A stretch of 64,000 bases of DNA, from positions 24,663 to 88,662 of the forward strand of contig JALQPE010001701.1 of assembly GCA_030407315.1 (NCBI GenBank), written 5' to 3'. Within the stretch, counting starts at the first letter, position 1. Each line of letters begins with the position of its first letter. The position numbers were made by a program, and so were the translations under genes. Below are positions 58,467 to 64,000 of this stretch, one piece after another. The DNA comes from Asparagopsis taxiformis (taxonomy: Eukaryota > Rhodophyta > Florideophyceae > Bonnemaisoniales > Bonnemaisoniaceae). The notes under the pieces are model-generated. The model was not told the DNA's origin. It searched no databases and saw only the letters and a program-made list of their open reading frames with translations.

Positions 58467-60920
58467 ATGAAGGAGACCGTGGTGGACGCGCCACCATCTC
58501 CGCCCCCGGGCAAGGAGACCAGCTCCGAGCGTAAACGCCGTCTCGCACGCAATCGTCAACGCCGTCACCGCGAAAAACTGCGTGCCCGTGGTGCCGAGGC
58601 CAAAGATAAAGACGCTCCCGACCCGACTCCCTCTGTGCAACGCCAACCCGAACAGCATCTCCCGCCCTCCGTTGACCCGCCGCATCATGCTCGTGTGCCA
58701 CCGCACCAGCATGTCCCCCAGCCTCCGGAGCAAAATGACCCCCGCCGTCTCGTGCAAAGTAGACACTCCGCTGCTGCTACCGCTGCCGCCTCCGCTGCTG
58801 CCGCTTCTGCCGCTGCTGCTGCCGTTGCCGCCGCTGCCGCCGCTCAGGCACCCCGTCCCCTTGCCACTCCTCCGCGACAACCCGCTCATGCCAATCGCAA
58901 GCTGAGGAAAGCTGTTATACCCGACACATCCGACCATCACTTGTCCCACCCTCAGCGAAGCCCCGCTACCGTTGACCAACGAGCTGCAACTATGACCAAC
59001 GAACTCAACGCACAGCAGGACACAAGCCGTCCACGTGCAAAGCAGTTTTCTCGAGCACCCAATCGGTCGTTCAAGGTTTCTACGGCGCCAGAAAAGACTG
59101 TGCAACGTCGTGTCAGTGCAGATTCCATAGCCGCCAACCGTCAGCTTCGTCAGCAACAATTGCAACAGCAACATGAGCAAGTGCAGAGACAGCATCAGGT
59201 ACAAAGACAATCGTCACAGCAACAGCAACACCGTTCGGGTCAACAATTTAATCACAACCTACTCATTCATCAGCACTCGGCAAACTTTCCGAGTCAGAGT
59301 CATGGTTTTACCTCAGCCAACCCACAACAAACAGCCACTCAGTCGCACGCCGCACACAACGATGCAGCTTTTGCTTTTGCACCCGCCAACGATCCTTCTC
59401 CCCAACATCAATTTGTCGATAATACTCAGCGGTCCTTCTTGCAAAATCAAGCATTACCACTCGGTTTAGGAGCCAGACCGCATTACCAGCAACAATCCCT
59501 GCCGCAACAACAACAACAACAACAACAGCAGCAGCAAGCGCAACGAGTGCATGCATCACTGGCTGCAGACGCCGCTGCAGGTCTCACCGCACTGCCTGCT
59601 GCTGTAAACGGGATGCATGGTGGTCTAGGTAGCGCTGGTAGTAATGTTGCGCCCAATGCACCTACCAACGCAACGCCCAACCCAATGGTAGCACCTCACA
59701 GAACTATTTGTGCCCCAAATGACTCACGCTATACAGCTGAGCACAATGCATTAGCCACATCACCAACAACTCAAGATACAACGGGAAGACAACAAGCGGT
59801 GAGACGCGGTGAAGACAATGAACGATCACCTGGAGCAGCAGCTGAGACTAGTGAGGACAGAAAGCGGCGCTTGGCACGAGAACGACAACGGCGGCGTCGC
59901 AAGCGTCTGAAACGCGAATCCGATGGTCAAAAGTCGGAAATAGAAACGGGTGATGGCGAAGGGGAAGAAGATGCGAGAGAAGTTGGTGGAGGCGGCACTA
60001 ACGTGGTGCACAATGTAGTTTCCGATATTGGAATGCATATGCGTGGTAGTGATAACAGTATGCATGCGCAGGTGGAAGGAAATTTGCCGTCACAGTTTGA
60101 ATCAGCCAATTTGAACGGTGGGCACAATATGTCGGGAATGCAACCTCTACAAGTTGGTGCGGTTGGTGCTGTACAAGACGATATTGGAAGCAGCGGTGGT
60201 GGGGCTCGGGGCGGGTTCAGTTCGCATACGATGGGTGTTGGTAATGTGAATGGAGGTGCAGCAGTGGTGCACAACAGTGGGACGGAAATGCATCGACTCG
60301 GTGGACAACACGAGGAGGAGCGGACGCGATCTGTTGTGCTAGAAAACGAGACGGCTGAGGACCGGAAACGGCGTCTTGCGCGCGACAGACAACGACGGCG
60401 ACGGAGCCGATTGCGCGATGCGAAAATGGAAGCGGAGAAGGGTAGTGGCAAGGAGGAAGGCGATGGGGGACGGGTAGATGAAGGCGGGGAGGGGCGGGAA
60501 GGGGAGCGACTGAGTATTGGCGGATCGGGTGGGGTGTTCAACTCGCGGGGAGACATGAATCAAGCGTTAGGTTTTGGCGAGCGTGCAGTTCGTACTGGAG
60601 CTGGGATGGGCGATGCATCCATGTTGAACTTTGGTGGGAACAATGCGATGAATGTTGCGATGAGCGCATTGGGAACACAAGGTCAGAATTTGATGCACTG
60701 GAGTCAAGCGTTTGAGTCGGAGAGTGCGGCGCGATTTGCGGTTGAGAGTGCGATGTCAACGTTTCGTTCGCAAATTGGAGCTGTTAGCAGTAATGCGCGC
60801 ACTTATGTGATGCAACAAGTACTTGTTCAGATAACGGATGAATTTCGAAACGATGTGGTGAATGTGGGCGTTGGTGTGGGCGTGGGCGTGGGCGGTCAGA
60901 TAATGTCGAGTCTGAGATGA
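58467..60920 (+). CDS. Low-complexity protein with three dispersed basic STPR-like motifs
   Basis: An intact 817-codon ORF. Three copies of a basic motif stand apart from each other: SSERKRRLARNRQRRHREKL (~residues 19-38), TSEDRKRRLARERQRRRRKR (~461-480) and TAEDRKRRLARDRQRRRRSR (~629-648). Between them are Ala-, Gln- (HQVQRQSSQQQQ; a run of >10 Gln near 59505), Asn- and Gly-rich tracts. The C-terminus (AARFAVESAMSTFRSQIG, YVMQQVLVQITDEF) looks helical and ends in a VGVGVGVG run. The motif resembles single units of the STPR (score-and-three) DNA-binding repeats, here scattered rather than tandem. A DNA- or RNA-binding regulator is plausible; no firm family. Divergent from Pelota, 433 bp between starts. 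Confidence 0.65.
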   Translation: MKETVVDAPPSPPPGKETSSERKRRLARNRQRRHREKLRARGAEAKDKDAPDPTPSVQRQPEQHLPPSVDPPHHARVPPHQHVPQPPEQNDPRRLVQSRHSAAATAAASAAAASAAAAAVAAAAAAQAPRPLATPPRQPAHANRKLRKAVIPDTSDHHLSHPQRSPATVDQRAATMTNELNAQQDTSRPRAKQFSRAPNRSFKVSTAPEKTVQRRVSADSIAANRQLRQQQLQQQHEQVQRQHQVQRQSSQQQQHRSGQQFNHNLLIHQHSANFPSQSHGFTSANPQQTATQSHAAHNDAAFAFAPANDPSPQHQFVDNTQRSFLQNQALPLGLGARPHYQQQSLPQQQQQQQQQQQAQRVHASLAADAAAGLTALPAAVNGMHGGLGSAGSNVAPNAPTNATPNPMVAPHRTICAPNDSRYTAEHNALATSPTTQDTTGRQQAVRRGEDNERSPGAAAETSEDRKRRLARERQRRRRKRLKRESDGQKSEIETGDGEGEEDAREVGGGGTNVVHNVVSDIGMHMRGSDNSMHAQVEGNLPSQFESANLNGGHNMSGMQPLQVGAVGAVQDDIGSSGGGARGGFSSHTMGVGNVNGGAAVVHNSGTEMHRLGGQHEEERTRSVVLENETAEDRKRRLARDRQRRRRSRLRDAKMEAEKGSGKEEGDGGRVDEGGEGREGERLSIGGSGGVFNSRGDMNQALGFGERAVRTGAGMGDASMLNFGGNNAMNVAMSALGTQGQNLMHWSQAFESESAARFAVESAMSTFRSQIGAVSSNARTYVMQQVLVQITDEFRNDVVNVGVGVGVGVGGQIMSSLR

Positions 60921-61564
60921 ATATAAATTTGAGTGGTGAGTGCAATGTTTTTTCGGGGCGCACGAGATGTGATTGGCGGAAGTGAATGCGGAATTTTTCT
61001 AGAACGAACCAACTATTCATTAAAAAATCTGTAGCAAAAGAGTGTTGTGCATTTTTATTGGACAAATTTTTGATATGTAAATTTTAATACGGAGATTGTG
61101 GTGTCGTTTACAGGATGGGCTGTGATTGGGCACATGTCATGGGGCAAGGGCATGTCTGAGTTGCGACATGTAAGTGAGCGAATGGCGTAGAAACTAGCAC
61201 GGCCTCACAATGGTGGGTGTCGTTTTGCTGGCGGAGCGATGGTAGATTTTTGAGATTTATTGCGCGACATGACGTCCATGTTGTCCTAAAAAATAATGAA
61301 GAAAATAAACAAGAGACACCCGTTTTGAGGGTTTAGTGGCAGATTCCACCAGATCTTTCAGCAGCCAATCATAGCCAAGCACCGTGCCGAGATGAAAAGT
61401 GTCCGCACCGGTGGCGCTTTCATGGTTTAGATATGTGTGCCGAATCGCCGGCCGCCACCACCAATCGATACATCGTAATGCAGAATCATTGTTTTAAAAT
61501 CTGCAACATGACTCATACAGGCGGCGACTGCTTCCGCCTCCATTTTCTATCCGCTTAAACTTGG
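60921..61564. other. Intergenic region before the MYB gene
   Basis: No supported gene. It should hold the 3' UTR of the preceding gene and the promoter of the MYB gene; a pyrimidine-rich stretch lies just upstream of 61565. Confidence 0.4.
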
Positions 61565-63628
61565 ATGCTTTTCGTCTGTGAAAATATCCCGCCTCAGCCT
61601 CTCGAAACGGCGTCGCTCGCTTCCGCCCCCGTCCTCTACTTACGTACAACTACCCGACGCAATGTCCGCATCACACAACTCCCCGGCCCTGGACCAGGAC
61701 CAAATCAAAATCGCAACCGTCCATCACCGCCCAGCAACCTTGCCGCTCAAACTGCTCTCGTGCAACCCACCTCCCCCTACTGGCTCGATCCCTCCCTCAC
61801 CATGCATCTCCAACAACACAACCCGCCCTACTACGTGCCCGTTCCGCCCCAACAGACCGCAACCGCCCTTCCAACCCATCCCGTGCCTTCCACTGCCTCC
61901 ACAGAACCCCACCGCCGCGTCCTCGCAAGCCCTACACCTCCACAAAAAGTTCGCGAAATGTGGAGTCCGGCCGAACATGATCGTATGATCGAGGGCCTCC
62001 GCCGCTATAAGCGCGACTGGGCAAAAGTTACCCAATATGTCGGCTCCCGCTCCGCTGCACAAGTTCGTTCCCACGCTCAAAAATACTTTGACAAAGTTAC
62101 ACGCAACAAAACAGACGATTACATTCCTCGTGCACGCCCAAAGCGCAAATCTGCCGCACCCTATCCACGCAAAGTACGCGACGATGCCACACCTGCCAAC
62201 CCTTCGACACACACGCACCTGTTCCACCCACGCGCCCGGTCCCCCTTCCCATTCCCGTCGTTGCACCCCTTTCCTCAATTCCCAACACACATCCCGTGCA
62301 CCCCGCTTCCCTGCCCGTGCAAATGACCCAATCCCCATTACTCTCCCACATGCCATCCTCCCCTTATATGCAACAGGTTGCCGTAACCAACATTGGCGTT
62401 TACCCACCCTATGTTCCCGTGCATCCACACAGGCAAGACCCGTCTCAGTCTCCTGTAGCCCATCACCCGCACCCTCACCATTCCCCCGTTTCCTACGTCA
62501 ACCCACAGTATTCATCTCACTCACCCGCTCAACCAATCCGCTCCCTCAACAATCTATGTATGGCATATTTTCTCCAATGACACCAGCCGCTTATCCCAAC
62601 ATGGCGCGTTCCCCAGTTTCTATGGTCCCACTCCAACTCATCATGTACCTACGCACTCTCATCCAGGCGGTCCTATGGAAAATTGCGCAAAATGTGCCGC
62701 GTTGCAGCGTTACGGCAATGTCTTTCAAGAGATTGGTGATCTTCGAGCGCAGGCTGCTCCTCATAAGGAGGCTCCTCAACTTGCTGTTGCTTTTGCTCAT
62801 CCATCGCCCGATATCCAAGCGCAGTCGCAAGCTCACAACAACGCTGCAAAACAAACGAGGCCATCCACTTCGCGTGACTCTTCAGGTGCATCCTCGCTTA
62901 AAAGGTATACAAATATCTCCGCAACAGCCTCTCCGCAACTCCGCGATGCCCCTGATGACGCAGCTGTCAACCGTGCAAACCGCGCAAAACTGCTCAAGGC
63001 GAAGAAGGCTCGTGGAGATGGTGCTGCCCCTGTAGTGCGTAAGTCTGCTGTTGCAACTGCTGAACGTACCTCCGAATCCGAGCTCTCTGCAGATCGTGCA
63101 AGTACAGCTAGTATACCTCATCAGAAACTACCAAATGCAACTACATTATCTAAGACAACAGCAGATACATCCTCTTCTTCAGAGAAGGCTAGCCCGAATC
63201 CGACTAAGTCACGCTCTGTGCAAAAGAGAATACGTGGAACTATTATCTCCAAATCAAATCAAGATGATAGCGTGCAGCGTACTCCATCGCCCGTAAACCG
63301 TGTAGAGAAGATCTTGAAACGCCCAAGGCAAAGCACCGCGATGCCTGCAACGAAGAAGAAAAAATCTTCCGAGAGTAACCCAGCGGAGCGAACACGAAAG
63401 GCAAAGACTGCATCACCTTCGGGCTCTGAAAAAGAACAACCTGTTAGTTCCGTCATCGAAAACAGTGGGAAGAATGAGAATGGCTCTCCTGTGAAATCGT
63501 ACCCACCTAGTGTGCAGAAAGAAATATTTGACGCCGTTCACTCACTACAGATTCTGTCTAAGACGTCGTCGTCTATGTCGCCGTCATCAGAAACGAACAG
63601 AAAGGAGGAAAGAAAACCTGAAGCATGA
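61565..63628 (+). CDS. SHAQKYF-class MYB transcription factor, frame broken three times
   Basis: The frame from 61565 gives a Pro/Gln-rich N-terminus and a single MYB repeat at ~residues 133-183: MWSPAEHDRMIEGLRRYKRD, WAKVTQYVGSRSAAQVRSHA then QKYFDKV. This is the SHAQKYF type used by plant clock and light-regulated 1R-MYBs (REVEILLE/CCA1-like; family knowledge). The sequence then continues as Pro/His-rich protein only by moving -1 near 62215 (an AC repeat), near 62550 and near 62605, after which the first frame resumes through MENCAKCAALQRYGN (a CxxC) to a Ser/Lys-rich end at 63628. Each step is -1, so either the assembly lacks single bases or the gene is decaying. The MYB repeat itself is intact. 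The true start codon is uncertain. Confidence 0.6.
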
Positions 63629-64000
63629 TATCTTTGGCACAAGTGCAATGACAGAAACATCATTGAGCTCCCCCATGGTAAAACACGCAGGGGCTAAGCA
63701 TTGAAAGCCAAGAGCAGGAATGGTAGATTCAACTGTACACAACAATGACAAGGTATTGGTGGAATGTGTAGTTGCTGTTGTATTAATTCAATTTCCGATA
63801 GCTACTCTAATCAACTTGCTAAACCATCTGTTCGCGACAAGGCGGTTATGTCTGTTGCGAACAGATATAATGAAAATGGGTTGCCCTGAGCACAAGACAG
63901 TTGCTATGAAGGGAGGGGATGAATAAGAAGTATAGACTGGTGGATTGAGTGCCAGTTGCATGACTGCGCTCATTGAACTCTCAAAATATAATGTGTAGCC
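63629..64000. other. Downstream of the MYB gene to window edge
   Basis: AT-rich, only short ORFs with no recognisable features; nothing I can support. Confidence 0.4.

Noticed and set aside
58428..59210. 260-codon minus ORF opposite the low-complexity gene
   Set aside because: Gly/Ser repeats are the complement of Ala/Pro/Gln coding repeats; no independent evidence.

Overview
The window looks like nuclear DNA of a multicellular red alga (florideophyte, Chondrus-like; inferred). Host genes at the right are almost intron-free and packed to within 0-210 bp of one another. Captured gene pieces at the left include a starch-binding-domain/trehalose-phosphate-synthase-type enzyme and a red-alga-style GT2-like glycosyltransferase. 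The remaining roughly 48 kb is transposon territory. No bacterial operons, CRISPR arrays or rRNA genes were seen.

Layout. 1-546: end of an unknown gene on the minus strand, running off the edge. 1.46-15.53 kb: a ~14 kb DNA element with ~190-bp terminal inverted repeats. It carries decayed pieces of four host genes (inositol-polyphosphate kinase, GT2-like glycosyltransferase, CBM20-GT20, PWP2), a short protein built from the two end domains of the transposase, a ParB-like/DPPY DNA methyltransferase, and a DDE-like transposase. Palindromic MITEs made from the element's own ends lie on either side (0.92 and 19.8 kb). 15.8-19.4 kb: a ParB-like / Cys-rich zinc / 2-oxoglutarate-Fe(II) dioxygenase gene split by one frameshift in a G9 tract. 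20.4-24.4 kb: a transposase gene in three frames, bordered by foldback repeats. 24.4-27.4 kb: gene-poor repeats. 27.38-32.84 kb: a second TIR element whose only long gene is a 1067-aa fusion of a DPPY-type DNA methyltransferase to a SET domain. 33.0-38.4 kb: an unknown coiled-coil protein gene convergent with a Plavaka/KDZ-like transposase. 38.4-48.9 kb: satellite-like arrays, a GC-rich Gag-like ORF, two near-identical LTRs (one a solo LTR with a 5-bp target duplication inside a coding sequence) and a GC-rich strongly folding non-coding island.

49.3-63.6 kb is a conserved host gene island: RBM42-like RRM protein, UvrD/PcrA/SRS2-like helicase, AAMP/Sqt1 WD40 protein (one 73-nt intron), mitochondrial uS9, GCN5 histone acetyltransferase, Pelota/Dom34, a low-complexity protein with three scattered basic repeats, and a SHAQKYF-type MYB gene.

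The main result is that three neighbouring mobile units each encode a chromatin- or DNA-modifying enzyme: ParB+methyltransferase, ParB+dioxygenase, and methyltransferase+SET. Two of them share a ParB-like domain. I infer that these transposons carry their own epigenetic toolkit, for example to mark or protect their DNA or to escape silencing. Many ORF breaks in the mobile part, and all those in the MYB gene, are -1 shifts, often in homopolymers. These could be real decay, frameshifting signals, or under-called homopolymers in the assembly.
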